Of a stretch of DNA of 64,000 nt, positions 32,666 through 41,346 are shown piece after piece. Below the pieces are notes generated by a model that was not told the DNA's origin, did not search any database, and saw nothing but the letters and a program-made list of their open reading frames with translations. Source of the stretch: Agaricicola taiwanensis (lineage in GTDB: Bacteria; Pseudomonadota; Alphaproteobacteria; Rhizobiales; Methylopilaceae); the NCBI RefSeq assembly GCF_014635245.1, contig NZ_BMCP01000002.1, positions 1 to 64,000 on the forward strand. The letters are read 5' to 3'. A program made the position numbers and the translations under genes. Every line of letters starts with the position of its first letter. The first letter of the stretch is position 1.

Positions 32666-32959
32666 ATGGCCGAGCATGCCACGCCGGAATATGCCACCGC
32701 TCAGGGTAATGATTACCCCGAGCACGAGCGCACCTACGAGAACGTCATCAAACTGGCGAAGGTCAGCACGCTGGCGACGCTCTGCGTGGTTGCTGCCCTG
32801 GCCGTGGGTGGCATCGCGGGCTCGATGTTCTGGATGCTCTTCGGCATTTTCGCGGCGTTGGTCGGCACCGGCATCGGTCTTGCGTCCAGCGATGGCAAGC
32901 CCGCGATCCTGGGCGGGCTGCTCGTCTTCCTGCTTCTCGTGCTCGCGCTCGTGAGCTGA
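32666..32959 (+). CDS. aa3-type cytochrome c oxidase subunit IV
   Basis: 97 residues beginning MAEHATPEYATAQGNDYPEH, with the conserved YENVIKLAKVSTLATL segment leading into the first hydrophobic helix and a second hydrophobic helix (GGLLVFLLLVLALV) at the end. The alphaproteobacterial subunit IV family is short with one helix; this copy is longer. It precedes pntAA by 4 nt, the usual rhizobial arrangement, so it is likely the first gene of the pnt operon. The ATG 32666 follows GGGGAATGCG. Confidence 0.82.
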   Translation: MAEHATPEYATAQGNDYPEHERTYENVIKLAKVSTLATLCVVAALAVGGIAGSMFWMLFGIFAALVGTGIGLASSDGKPAILGGLLVFLLLVLALVS

Positions 32960-32963
32960 TCCG

Positions 32964-34112
32964 ATGAAGATAGCCGTTGTCGCGGAGACCGATCCGAACG
33001 AAGCGCGCGTCGCTGCCACACCTGAAACGGTCAGGAAGCTGGCAGGCCGGGGCGCGACGGTGGTGGTCTCAGCCGGGGCAGGGACAGCGTCCGGCATCTC
33101 CGACGCTGATTACCAGGCGGCAGGCGCGGATGTCTCGGCCGATCCCGCGGGGACTGTCGCTGCGGCCGATATCGTTCTTGCGGTGCGGCGCCCCTCTCCG
33201 GACAGCCTCAACGGCGTCGCCTCCGGCGCGTTCGTCGTCTCTCATATGGACCCTTACGGCCACGAGGGTGAAATCGGCGCTTTGGCCGGCGCCGGTGTTA
33301 CCGCCGTCGCCATGGAGCTGATGCCGCGGATTACGCGCGCCCAGGTCATGGACGTGCTTTCCTCGCAGGCGAACCTCGCCGGCTATCGCGCCGTAATCGA
33401 TGGCGCGGAGGCCTTCGGCAGGGCCATTCCCATGATGATGACCGCCGCCGGCACGATCCCTGCCGCGCGTATTTTTGTCATGGGTGCGGGCGTCGCCGGT
33501 CTTCAGGCCATTGCCACCGCGCGCCGCCTCGGCGCGATCGTCACCGCGACGGATGTCCGCCCGGCGGTGAAGGAGCAGGTGGAAAGTCTGGGCGCGAAGT
33601 TCGTGGCCGTGGAGGACGATGAGTTCCGTCAGGCGGAGACCTCTGGTGGCTACGCCAAGGAAATGTCGGACGCCTATAAGGCCAAGCAGGCCGAGCTTGT
33701 GGCCTCTCACATCGCCAAGCAGGACATCGTGATCACCACGGCTCTGATCCCGGGGCGCCCGGCGCCGCGTCTCATCACGGCCGATATGGTCGCTTCCATG
33801 AAGGCGGGCTCCGTGCTGGTCGATCTCGCGGTGGAACGCGGCGGCAACGTCGAGGGCGCGCGTGCGGGCGAGGTGGCCGAGGTCAATGGCGTGAAGATCC
33901 TGGGCTATACCAATGTGGCTGGCCGCGTCGCGGCCTCGGCTTCGGCGCTCTACGCCCGCAATCTTCTCTCCTTCCTCGACCTTCTCATCTCCAAAGAGGG
34001 AACGATCGAAGTGCCGTGGGAGGATGACATCCTGAAAGCCGTGGTCCTGACCCGCGATGGCGCGGTGATCCATCCGGCCTTTGCGCCCAAAAGCGTGGGA
34101 GAAACGGCATGA
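32964..34112 (+). CDS. pntAA: NAD(P) transhydrogenase subunit alpha part 1
   Basis: A 382-residue soluble NAD(H)-binding domain I of the proton-translocating transhydrogenase. It resembles alanine dehydrogenase (N-terminal [13 protein letters not shown]-like segment, [18 protein letters not shown] at about 172-189). It transfers hydride between NADH and NADP+ using the proton gradient. Its stop overlaps the pntAB start (ATGA at 34109). Confidence 0.96.
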   Translation: MKIAVVAETDPNEARVAATPETVRKLAGRGATVVVSAGAGTASGISDADYQAAGADVSADPAGTVAAADIVLAVRRPSPDSLNGVASGAFVVSHMDPYGHEGEIGALAGAGVTAVAMELMPRITRAQVMDVLSSQANLAGYRAVIDGAEAFGRAIPMMMTAAGTIPAARIFVMGAGVAGLQAIATARRLGAIVTATDVRPAVKEQVESLGAKFVAVEDDEFRQAETSGGYAKEMSDAYKAKQAELVASHIAKQDIVITTALIPGRPAPRLITADMVASMKAGSVLVDLAVERGGNVEGARAGEVAEVNGVKILGYTNVAGRVAASASALYARNLLSFLDLLISKEGTIEVPWEDDILKAVVLTRDGAVIHPAFAPKSVGETA

Positions 34113-34555
34113 TCCATCTTGCCCAAGCACCAATGGAAGATGCGGCGGAACGGGCCCGCCAGGCGGCTGACGCCGCCCGCGCTGCGGCCGATGCCGCCCA
34201 GACCTATGCCGATAGTGCCGCCGAGGCCGCAGGCATGATCGCTCATGGCGCCACCGGCGGTGCCATCGATCCCTTCGTCTTCCGCTTCGCGATCTTCGTG
34301 CTGGCGATCTTCGTCGGCTATTATGTGGTCTGGAGCGTGACGCCCGCGCTCCATACGCCGCTGATGTCGGTCACCAACGCGATCTCCTCCGTGATCGTCG
34401 TAGGCGCTCTTCTTGCCGTCGGCGTCAATCTCATGGACGGCGGCGGCTGGTCGCGCCTCTTTGGTTTCCTCGCCCTGGTGTTCGCATCCGTGAACATATT
34501 CGGTGGCTTCCTGGTCACGAGCCGCATGCTCGCCATGTACAAGAAGAAGGGCTGA
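34109..34555 (+). CDS. pntAB: NAD(P) transhydrogenase subunit alpha part 2
   Basis: 148 residues: an Ala-rich N-terminal helix (about 10-45) and transmembrane helices from about 53 on ([52 protein letters not shown]). This is the membrane part of the alpha subunit in the split alphaproteobacterial form. It overlaps pntAA by 4 nt and is 6 nt from pntB. Confidence 0.95.
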   Translation: MIHLAQAPMEDAAERARQAADAARAAADAAQTYADSAAEAAGMIAHGATGGAIDPFVFRFAIFVLAIFVGYYVVWSVTPALHTPLMSVTNAISSVIVVGALLAVGVNLMDGGGWSRLFGFLALVFASVNIFGGFLVTSRMLAMYKKKG

Positions 34556-34561
34556 GCAGCC

Positions 34562-35959
34562 GTGATCAATCTCGCCCAGTTCCTTTATCTCGCCTCCGGC
34601 GTGCTCTTCATTCTCGCGCTGCGTGGGCTGTCGCATCCGACCACGTCGCGCCGGGGCAACCTGATGGGCATGGCGGGCATGGCCATCGCCATCGTCACCA
34701 CACTCATCATCGCGCCGCCCGGTGGCTTTTCAGCCTGGGGCCTCACCATTCTCGGCATCGCCATCGGCGGTGGAATCGGCGCGGTGGTGGCCAAGCGCAT
34801 CGCCATGACGTCCATGCCGCAGCTCGTGGCCGCCTTCCATAGCCTCGTCGGTCTTGCCGCGGTCTTCGTCGCCGCGGCGGCTCTTTATGCGCCGGAGGCC
34901 TTCGGCATCGGTGTTCCGGGTGATATCCACGGCGCAAGCCTTGTGGAGATGTCGCTCGGCGTCGCCATTGGCGCCATCACCTTTTCCGGCTCCATCATCG
35001 CCTTCCTGAAGCTTGATGGCCGGATGTCGGGCAAGCCGATCATCCTGCCGGCACGCCATCTGGTGAACCTTGCCCTTGCCGCGCTTTTGGTGGTGCTGGT
35101 CATCCTCTTTGTCGCCACCGGCAGCACCACGCTGTTCTGGGCCATCACGGTCGTCTCCCTGGTGCTGGGCGTGACGCTCATCATCCCCATCGGCGGAGCC
35201 GACATGCCCGTCGTCGTGTCGATGCTGAACTCCTATTCCGGATGGGCGGCCGCCGGCATCGGCTTCACGCTCGGCAATCTTGCCCTGATCATCACCGGTG
35301 CGCTGGTCGGCGCGTCGGGCGCGATCCTCAGCTACATCATGTGCAAGGGCATGAACCGCTCCTTCGTCTCGGTGATCCTTGGCGGCTTCGGCGGCGACAG
35401 CGTCGCGGCGGCGGGCGCCCGCGAAGAACGGCCGGTCAAGCAGGGTTCTGCCGACGACGCGGCCTTCATCATGAAGAACGCTTCGAAGGTGATCGTGGTG
35501 CCCGGCTACGGCATGGCCGTCGCCCAGGCGCAGCATGCGCTGCGCGAGATGGCGGACACGCTGAAGAAGGAAGGCGTGGAGGTCAAATATGCGATCCATC
35601 CCGTCGCCGGACGCATGCCGGGGCACATGAACGTGCTGCTGGCCGAGGCGAATGTGCCTTATGACGAGGTCTTCGAGCTGGAAGACATCAACGCCGAATT
35701 CGCTCAGGCGGATGTCGCTTTCGTTATCGGCGCCAATGATGTGACCAACCCCTCGGCGAAGACCGATCCTTCATCTCCCATCTTCGGCATGCCGGTGCTG
35801 GATGTGGAGAAGGCCAAGACGGTGCTCTTCATCAAGCGCGGCATGGGTTCAGGCTACGCCGGCGTCGAGAACGAGCTGTTCTTCCGCGACAACACGATGA
35901 TGCTGTTCGGCGATGCCAAGAAGGTCACCGACGACATCGTTAAGGCGCTGGCGCACTGA
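34562..35959 (+). CDS. pntB: NAD(P) transhydrogenase subunit beta
   Basis: 465 residues. The first 260 form transmembrane helices of the proton channel, and the C-terminal domain III binds NADP(H) (VIVVPGYGMAVAQAQHALREM, GRMPGHMNVLLAEA, NDVTNPSAKTDPSSPI, and FIKRGMGSGYAG). It completes the pntAA-pntAB-pntB operon. An inverted repeat lies just downstream. Confidence 0.97.
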   Translation: MINLAQFLYLASGVLFILALRGLSHPTTSRRGNLMGMAGMAIAIVTTLIIAPPGGFSAWGLTILGIAIGGGIGAVVAKRIAMTSMPQLVAAFHSLVGLAAVFVAAAALYAPEAFGIGVPGDIHGASLVEMSLGVAIGAITFSGSIIAFLKLDGRMSGKPIILPARHLVNLALAALLVVLVILFVATGSTTLFWAITVVSLVLGVTLIIPIGGADMPVVVSMLNSYSGWAAAGIGFTLGNLALIITGALVGASGAILSYIMCKGMNRSFVSVILGGFGGDSVAAAGAREERPVKQGSADDAAFIMKNASKVIVVPGYGMAVAQAQHALREMADTLKKEGVEVKYAIHPVAGRMPGHMNVLLAEANVPYDEVFELEDINAEFAQADVAFVIGANDVTNPSAKTDPSSPIFGMPVLDVEKAKTVLFIKRGMGSGYAGVENELFFRDNTMMLFGDAKKVTDDIVKALAH

Positions 35960-35965
35960 TCAGGC

Positions 35966-35997
35966 AGGGAATGAGGCGCCTCATGCCTCATTCCCCT
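35966..35997. terminator. Inverted repeat between convergent genes
   Basis: GGGAATGAGGC (35967-35977) and GCCTCATTCCC (35985-35995) form an 11-bp stem with a 7-nt loop between the pntB and cupin stops. No T run follows on either strand, so terminator activity is only likely. Confidence 0.5.
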
Positions 35998-36019
35998 GTC
36001 GGTGCAACGGCGCTGATTT

Positions 36020-36544
36020 TCAAGAGTTCTGCGTCCAGGCCGTCACTAGTGGGCCATCTTTCCCCTCCACCGGATCCTCATGGGGGAGGGGCACCTTTTC
36101 GATGTTTTCTCTCACCTCAGCCAGTTCGGCGGGATCTCCCTTGCGGATGTCCCAGTCGCGGCCTTCGGCATAGGCACCGACGACCAGAAGGTCGGATGCT
36201 CCCTCGCAGCGATGAGCAACGCCTGCCGGAATGACGACAACGTCGCCTCGAGCCAGCGAGAATGTTCGCCCGCTGTCGCCGCCCAGTCTGAGGTCGATCT
36301 GGCCTGTGGCGATCCCCAGCACCTCGTGGGTGTTGGAATGAAAGTGGTGATAGTCGAAAACACCGGCCCGCCAGCTGTTGGTCCAGCCGTTCTTTTCAAA
36401 CAGCTCTTCAAAGAAGCGTGCGCCGTCTGGGGCTTCGGTGGCCACCTTCCGGTAGATCAATGCCGGCAGCGAAGAGTTGGGAAAGCCCCCGTTGGGCGCC
36501 AGAACAACGCTCTCCGGCTCTTGAGTGGGAGCGGCGGTTCTCAT
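36020..36544 (-). CDS. Cupin domain protein
   Basis: 174 residues with a single cupin fold. Motif 1 is HHFHSNTHEVLGIATGQI (metal-binding H, H, E) near 64-81, and motif 2 is GDVVVIPAGVAHR near 100-112. This resembles the YjlB-like small cupins of unknown substrate. It converges on pntB and stands alone on the minus strand. Confidence 0.8.
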   Translation of the reverse strand: MRTAAPTQEPESVVLAPNGGFPNSSLPALIYRKVATEAPDGARFFEELFEKNGWTNSWRAGVFDYHHFHSNTHEVLGIATGQIDLRLGGDSGRTFSLARGDVVVIPAGVAHRCEGASDLLVVGAYAEGRDWDIRKGDPAELAEVRENIEKVPLPHEDPVEGKDGPLVTAWTQNS

Positions 36545-36605
36545 GGCATTCTCCTCCGTGATGGACTGATGCCCATCAACGCGTGAAATGCCGCCGTGGC
36601 TCCCG

Positions 36606-37469
36606 CTACTGAACGTTGTAGTTCACGCCGGGTTCGCCGCCGACCTGCCGGAAGCCTTCCTTGGCGTTGGCGTGGTTGGGATCGACCATGAGCGCGCGGG
36701 CATAGGAGCCGCGAGCGCGTTCCAGATTGTTCATCATGGCATAGGCCTGACCGCGGCCAGACCAGGCGTCGGCGTTCTTCGGGTCGATGTTGATCGCCAG
36801 CTCGAAGTCCTCCGCGGCGCTCTTGGGGTCGTTGATGGCCAGATAGCTCATGCCGCGCGCGATGTAGGGCGGTTGCGCGTTGGAGGCGGCGGCGATGGCG
36901 CTGGTGAAATCGTCGATGGCCATCTGGTGATTGCCCTCCGTCTGGTACAGCAAACCGCGATTGTGGAACGCCTGGGCATTGCGCCGGTCGATTTCCAATG
37001 CGCGCTGGTAATCGGCCAAGGCCTCGTTGCCGCGATTGGACTGGCGATAGATGTTGCCCCGGCCGACGTAAGCGGAGGCATAATTGGGGTCGGCCTGAAT
37101 AGCGAGATTGTAGTCCTGGATGGCTTGGCCGTCCTGACCCAGTTCGCGGCGGGCTAGCGCCCGGTTGGCGTAGGCCTTTGCCATGTTCGGGTTGATCCGA
37201 ACCGCCTGACTGAAATCCTCGATGGCGTCGTCGTACTTGCCCTGTCGTGCCAGGGCGATGCCTCGGGTGTTGTAGACCTCGGGATCGCTCGGATTGGCCT
37301 TCACCACCTGGCTCAGGGAGGCCACGTTGACCTGCTGTGCCGCATAGACGCTCGGATCGACGCTCTCACCTCCCCCCATGCTCTGGCAGGCCGCCGTCAT
37401 CAACACGAGGCCGAGGGCTGTGGCGGGGCGGCGATGAGCGGAGGCGGAAAGCAAGATCATGAATCGCAT
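36606..37469 (-). CDS. TPR-repeat lipoprotein
   Basis: 287 residues. The signal ends in a lipobox-like MTAAC near residues 24-28, so it should be lipidated on that cysteine. Six or more TPR units follow (VYNTRGIALARQGKYDDAI, AYANRALARRELGQDGQAI, AYVGRGNIYRQSNRGNEAL, AFHNRGLLYQTEGNHQMAI and later copies), like NlpI-type scaffolds. Role inferred: protein-protein scaffold in the envelope. Stands alone, followed in the same direction by the cupin gene 61 nt away. Confidence 0.86.
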   Translation of the reverse strand: MRFMILLSASAHRRPATALGLVLMTAACQSMGGGESVDPSVYAAQQVNVASLSQVVKANPSDPEVYNTRGIALARQGKYDDAIEDFSQAVRINPNMAKAYANRALARRELGQDGQAIQDYNLAIQADPNYASAYVGRGNIYRQSNRGNEALADYQRALEIDRRNAQAFHNRGLLYQTEGNHQMAIDDFTSAIAAASNAQPPYIARGMSYLAINDPKSAAEDFELAINIDPKNADAWSGRGQAYAMMNNLERARGSYARALMVDPNHANAKEGFRQVGGEPGVNYNVQ

Positions 37470-37537
37470 ATCCTTCAGGGAACGAGGCCAGTGTCGGAGC
37501 GAATACGGCGAGAATTGGATGGAGAGCTTGCTCCAAA

Positions 37538-37572
37538 ACGGAAAGCGCCCGCGAGGAGTTCCCCGGGGCGCT
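37538..37572 (-). terminator. Terminator of rpsU
   Basis: On the minus strand AGCGCCC (37572-37566) pairs with GGGCGCT (37550-37544) around a GC-rich loop, followed by TTTCCGTTTT. Located 34 nt after the rpsU stop. Confidence 0.6.
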
Positions 37573-37605
37573 GGGCCGTCTTCACATGCCAGGACGCTTG
37601 GAGCG

Positions 37606-37830
37606 TCAGGCGCGCTTCTTCATGGGGATCAGGCCTTCACGCTGCGCGCGCTTGCGAGCGAGCTTGCGGGCGCGACGAACAGCTTCAGCCTTCTCGCGAG
37701 CCTTCTTCTCAGAAGGCTTCTCGTAATGACCACGGAGCTTCATTTCGCGGAAGATGCCTTCGCGCTGCATCTTCTTCTTAAGGGCCTTAAGGGCCTGGTC
37801 GACGTTGTTGTCGCGAACGAGAACCTGCAC
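37606..37830 (-). CDS. rpsU: 30S ribosomal protein S21
   Basis: A 74-residue basic protein starting [20 protein letters not shown], with the [20 protein letters not shown] core and a Lys/Arg-rich tail. It is needed for initiation on many mRNAs. It is downstream of purEK on the same strand, 107 nt from purK, a common rhizobial order. Confidence 0.97.
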   Translation of the reverse strand: MQVLVRDNNVDQALKALKKKMQREGIFREMKLRGHYEKPSEKKAREKAEAVRRARKLARKRAQREGLIPMKKRA

Positions 37831-37937
37831 GGATCGTCCTTTATCTCACGGAATGGACAAAAACATGACGGTGCGCCGCGTATGCGTCGCCCGCCGTTTG
37901 AAAGTTGCATAGCAGGCCATCCGGCCTATGTCCACCG

Positions 37938-39053
37938 TCATCCGGCGTCTTCCTCGGGCAAAACGCGGGTGATGTGGCCCATTTTGCGTCCGGCGCGCAC
38001 CTCCGTCTTTCCATAAAGATGGAGTGAGGCTCTCGGGTCCTCCAGCCAGCGGTCAAGATCCAGCACCTCATCCCCAATGAGGTTGGTCATCTCGGTGCGG
38101 CCGCGGCGAGCGGTGCCGCCGAGCGGCCAGCCCGCGATGGCCCGGATGTGCTGTTCAAACTGGCAGGTGACCGCACCATCCTGCGTCCAGTGGCCGGAAT
38201 TGTGAACACGAGGTGCGATCTCATTGACGAGAATCTCCTCCGTGCCCTGGCTGTTCCGCGTGACGAACATCTCGACCGCGAGGACGCCGACGTAGGAGAG
38301 CGATTCGGCGATGCGGCGCGCGCAGTCCACCGCGGAGGCGCTGGCGTCAGGGGAGATCCTCGCCGGTATGCTGGTGGTTTTGAGAATGTGATTCTCGTGA
38401 TGGTTCTCGGCCACATCCCAGGCGGCGAAGGAGCCGTCGAGGCCGCGCGCCGCCACCACTGAGACTTCGCGCTCGAATGGGACAAAGGCTTCCAGGATCG
38501 AGGGCTGCCGACCGATGAGCCCCCAGGCGGCATCGAGGTCCAGCCCTTCGCGCAGCATGATCTGGCCCTTGCCGTCGTACCCGAAGCGGCGGGTCTTCAA
38601 CACGGCGGGGCGACCGACATGGCCCACCGCCTTTGCGAGGCTGGCGCGGTCGTTCACAGGCGCAAAACGCGCGGTCGGGATGCCAAGTCCGTTGATCCAG
38701 CTTTTTTCCGTCAGACGATCCTGTGTCGTCTCAAGTGCCTTGGCATCGGGATAAAGCGGCTTTTGACGAGCGACGATGGCGGCGGTCCGCGCCGGCACAT
38801 TCTCGAACTCATAGGTCACAACGTCGACGCTGTCGGCGAACAGCATCAGCGCCGATTCATCCTCATAGGGGGCGATGGTGAAGTCCCGGGTCACATCGAA
38901 GGCAGGGCTTTTCACATCAGGGCAGTAGATGTGCGTCCTGAAGCCCAGCCGGGCAGCGGCAAGTGCCAGCATGCGTCCGAGCTGGCCGCCGCCGAGAATG
39001 CCGATGGTGGCGCCGGGCGAGAGGCGCTTTGGGGAAGCTGTCACTGGCCTCAT
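37938..39053 (-). CDS. purK: 5-(carboxyamino)imidazole ribonucleotide synthase
   Basis: A 371-residue ATP-grasp enzyme that carboxylates AIR to N5-CAIR in purine synthesis. [20 protein letters not shown] lies at 17-36 (glycine loop), [12 protein letters not shown] forms the ATP-grasp loop near 151, and [13 protein letters not shown] near 273 is a family signature. It overlaps the purE stop by 4 nt (39050-39053) and is translated after purE. Confidence 0.96.
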   Translation of the reverse strand: MRPVTASPKRLSPGATIGILGGGQLGRMLALAAARLGFRTHIYCPDVKSPAFDVTRDFTIAPYEDESALMLFADSVDVVTYEFENVPARTAAIVARQKPLYPDAKALETTQDRLTEKSWINGLGIPTARFAPVNDRASLAKAVGHVGRPAVLKTRRFGYDGKGQIMLREGLDLDAAWGLIGRQPSILEAFVPFEREVSVVAARGLDGSFAAWDVAENHHENHILKTTSIPARISPDASASAVDCARRIAESLSYVGVLAVEMFVTRNSQGTEEILVNEIAPRVHNSGHWTQDGAVTCQFEQHIRAIAGWPLGGTARRGRTEMTNLIGDEVLDLDRWLEDPRASLHLYGKTEVRAGRKMGHITRVLPEEDAG

Positions 39054-39547
39054 GCCCCGTCGGACGGACGTTCGGCAACCGCGCCCGTCTGCTTTGCTCG
39101 CCAGTCGGCAAGGCGCTTGGCCAGAGCCGGATCATGATTGGCAAGCATGGCGGCCGCGAGGAGGGCGGCATTGACGGCACCGGCCTTGCCGATGGCAAGC
39201 GTGCCGACTGGGATGCCCGCGGGCATCTGAACGATGGAGTAAAGGCTGTCGACCCCCGAAAGCGCCTTGCTCTCCACCGGAACGCCGAGGACGGGCAGCT
39301 CGGTGAGAGCCGCGACCATCCCGGGAAGATGCGCCGCGCCGCCGGCACCGGCGACCACCACCTGGAAGCCTTCGGACTTAGCACCCTTGGCGAAGGCATA
39401 AAGGCGATCCGGCGTGCGATGAGCCGAAACGATGCGCGCGTCATAACCCACGCCGAGCGCGTCAAGCGTTTCAGCGGCGTGGCGCAGGGTGGGCCAATCG
39501 GATTGGCTTCCCATGACGATCGCGACCGGGCGGGCCGGTTCGCTCAT
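39050..39547 (-). CDS. purE: N5-CAIR mutase
   Basis: 165 residues (class I PurE), converting N5-CAIR to [13 protein letters not shown] (about 13-21) binds the substrate phosphate, SAHRTPDRL carries the catalytic histidine, and [14 protein letters not shown] and PVLGVPVES follow. The start at 39547 (MSEPARP) is chosen over an extension to 39574 without similarity to the family. First gene of purEK. Confidence 0.96.
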   Translation of the reverse strand: MSEPARPVAIVMGSQSDWPTLRHAAETLDALGVGYDARIVSAHRTPDRLYAFAKGAKSEGFQVVVAGAGGAAHLPGMVAALTELPVLGVPVESKALSGVDSLYSIVQMPAGIPVGTLAIGKAGAVNAALLAAAMLANHDPALAKRLADWRAKQTGAVAERPSDGA

Positions 39548-40145
39548 TTGTGCTCTCCGTGGTGGGGGATACAAGAGGCGGCGGATTATAGGAATCCGCT
39601 GCGACCATGCAAGGGGAGGGGCGCTCTATCGATGGCGTCGCGATCAAGATATCGAAGTTCTTTGTTCACGAACAGGGAACATTGATGTTGTCGGCAAAGT
39701 AGGGAGAGGAAGAGCGCGCTTCGGTAGTCCAGATGGACCAACGGGATGGTTGTGAGGGTGCAAGTATTATACCGCAAAATGGGAAGATCGTCCTGACGGA
39801 CGGAAAAAATCAACGGGTAACCTGGATCACAGTTATCTTGTTGTCGGGTGCGAAATCTAAGTCTTGATCGAGTGCATCCTTGTGAGTTGAGCCTTGATTA
39901 TCCTGTATTGAATTTGTCTGATTTTGTTTTTAGTGCGACATATTTGGTCCAGGCGCGCGGCTTAGCTCCCAGATACTCTAGAAGTTTGGGATGAGGGATG
40001 CTTTCCGGCGATTTAATTGATCGCTGGAACGTTCACTGACGCGACTTAAAACCTTCATTTAAGACGGATTGTGACGATCCCGCTTGACGGCGGGCGCGAA
40101 ATTGCGTCTTCTTGGGAGACGATCAGGGTTGCGGCCTGTCTTGAC
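39548..40145. other. Long intergenic region between purE and cspA
   Basis: About 600 nt without a supportable protein gene, visibly more AT-rich than the surroundings from about 39640 to 40070. It contains inverted repeats (GCGAT-ttaattg-ATCGC near 40009-40025 and TTAAA-accttca-TTTAA near 40046-40062). A 75-residue minus-strand frame (39586-39813) has no ribosome site or family resemblance. It must hold the purE promoter and part of the cspA control region. Confidence 0.5.
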
Positions 40146-40261
40146 TATAATCGCCTCTCGTTTCGGGTCGCGCCTTTCAGTCAATCCCCACAACTCCGAT
40201 TGCCACCCGGACGCGCCCACGAGGCCGGACGCATTACGCACTGTCATGCATGGAGGCCATC
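40146..40261 (+). promoter_or_regulatory. cspA -10 box and long 5' leader
   Basis: A perfect TATAAT at 40146-40151, with only a weak -35, lies about 110 nt before the cspA ATG. A leader of about 105 nt would result, consistent with temperature-responsive leaders of cold-shock mRNAs. The structure was not computed. Confidence 0.45.
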
Positions 40262-40465
40262 ATGGCCGAAGGTACCGTTAAGTTCTACAACGCCCAGAAG
40301 GGTTATGGATTCATTCAGCCTGACGATGGCGGCAAGGACGTGTTCGTCCACGCGACCGCTCTCGAGGCTGCTGGTATCTATAGCCTCGCAGAAGGCCAGA
40401 AAGTCAGCTTCGAGCTGGTCGAGAGCCGCGGCAAAATGGCTGCCGGACAGCTCCGCACCGTTTGA
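40262..40465 (+). CDS. cspA: Cold-shock protein
   Basis: 67 residues, a single OB-fold cold-shock domain. RNP1-type KGYGFIQPDD and RNP2-type VFVHATAL are both present. It acts as a single-strand nucleic-acid chaperone. The start at 40262 is preferred to the ATG at 40250, since GGAGG lies between the two (40252-40256), 5 nt before 40262. It is followed by a clear terminator. Confidence 0.95.
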   Translation: MAEGTVKFYNAQKGYGFIQPDDGGKDVFVHATALEAAGIYSLAEGQKVSFELVESRGKMAAGQLRTV

Positions 40466-40490
40466 ACTCCATGCCTCAGTCGCATGAACG

Positions 40491-40518
40491 AAGGCTCGGT
40501 CTCCACCGGGCCTTTTTT
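40491..40518 (+). terminator. Rho-independent terminator of cspA
   Basis: AAGGCTCGGT (40491-40500) pairs with ACCGGGCCTT (40505-40514) with one G-T pair, loop CTCC, ending in six T. Confidence 0.85.
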
Positions 40519-40569
40519 CTTGGGCGCCAGGTCAGGTTGACGTCACCTTCTGCGGCGGTCGATGCTGCG

Positions 40570-40776
40570 TCAGGCGATGATATCAGGGGTGAGCTGGTCT
40601 TCCAGATAGGAAATGCGGTCCTTCAACCATAGCTTGCGCTTCTTCAGCCGCTGGATCTGCAGGCGGTCAGCCACAGCCAGGCGGCCGAGGGCCTCGATGG
40701 CGCTGTCGAGATCGCCGTGTTCCTGACGCAGACGAGCCAGTTCCGCGCATACTTCATTGCGTTCTTCTTCGCCCAT
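40570..40776 (-). CDS. DUF465 (YdcH-like) protein
   Basis: 68 residues beginning MGEEERNEVCAELARLRQEH, with the DUF465 core LQIQRLKKRKLWLKDRISYLEDQL at the end, forming an antiparallel helical hairpin. Function unknown. The start at 40776 gives the normal family length; an extension to 40851 adds unrelated residues. It diverges from a second DUF465 gene with 166 nt between. Confidence 0.85.
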   Translation of the reverse strand: MGEEERNEVCAELARLRQEHGDLDSAIEALGRLAVADRLQIQRLKKRKLWLKDRISYLEDQLTPDIIA

Positions 40777-40942
40777 GGATTTGACCGCTTTTACGCCACA
40801 TTTGCCGTTCGAAAGGCGCGGGAAGTATCGCATTATTCCCGAGCTCTTCAAGGCCTCCTAACCAGCATTCAAAGAGGTTCGACACGAGCCGCCAAAGCGT
40901 GCCAGACTGTCGCGGTAACCGTAGCAACTTAAAGGAGCGACC

Positions 40943-41125
40943 ATGTCAATTGAATCGCATCTTGCGGAGCTGAAACGGAAGCATCTGGCGCTTAAGCAGG
41001 AAATCGAAAATGAACTCAGGCATGCCAATGCCAACGACATGCGGGTCGTCGAACTGAAGCGCCGCAAGCTGCACATCAAGGATGAAATAACCCGGCTAGG
41101 GAGCAGCCCCGAGACCCTGCACTGA
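40943..41125 (+). CDS. DUF465 (YdcH-like) protein
   Basis: 60 residues: MSIESHLAELKRKHLALKQE at the start and VVELKRRKLHIKDEITRL at the end, the standard DUF465 pattern. AAAGGAGCGACC precedes the ATG. It is a paralogue of the minus-strand gene at 40570-40776. Function unknown. Confidence 0.9.
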   Translation: MSIESHLAELKRKHLALKQEIENELRHANANDMRVVELKRRKLHIKDEITRLGSSPETLH

Positions 41126-41299
41126 CCCCAGGGCGGCTTTGACTGGATGATCTCTTAGGCCGGTCGCATTTCGAGTTCTGCGTTTGAGCTGCCATCGAAC
41201 AGCGGCCTTGCGCCGTTACCGGCCTCCGCAGGCGTTGCCGAGACAAGAGGTCAGGCCGTAGGGGTGTGGCCCATTGGTTCAGTGTTGACGAATGGATGA

Positions 41300-41329
41300 C
41301 CGCGCCATGAGACCATGGCGCGGTTTTTT
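41300..41329 (+). terminator. Rho-independent terminator
   Basis: CCGCGCCATG (41300-41309) and CATGGCGCGG (41314-41323) form a perfect 10-bp stem followed by six T. It lies 175 nt past the DUF465 stop; the stretch between shows no gene, so it may end a long 3' UTR or an unrecognised small RNA. Confidence 0.88.
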
Positions 41330-41346
41330 GTGCAGGAGATCGGTGA

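Noticed and set aside
39586-39813. 75-codon minus-strand frame in the purE-cspA gap
   Set aside because: No ribosome site and no recognisable sequence; likely chance in AT-rich DNA.
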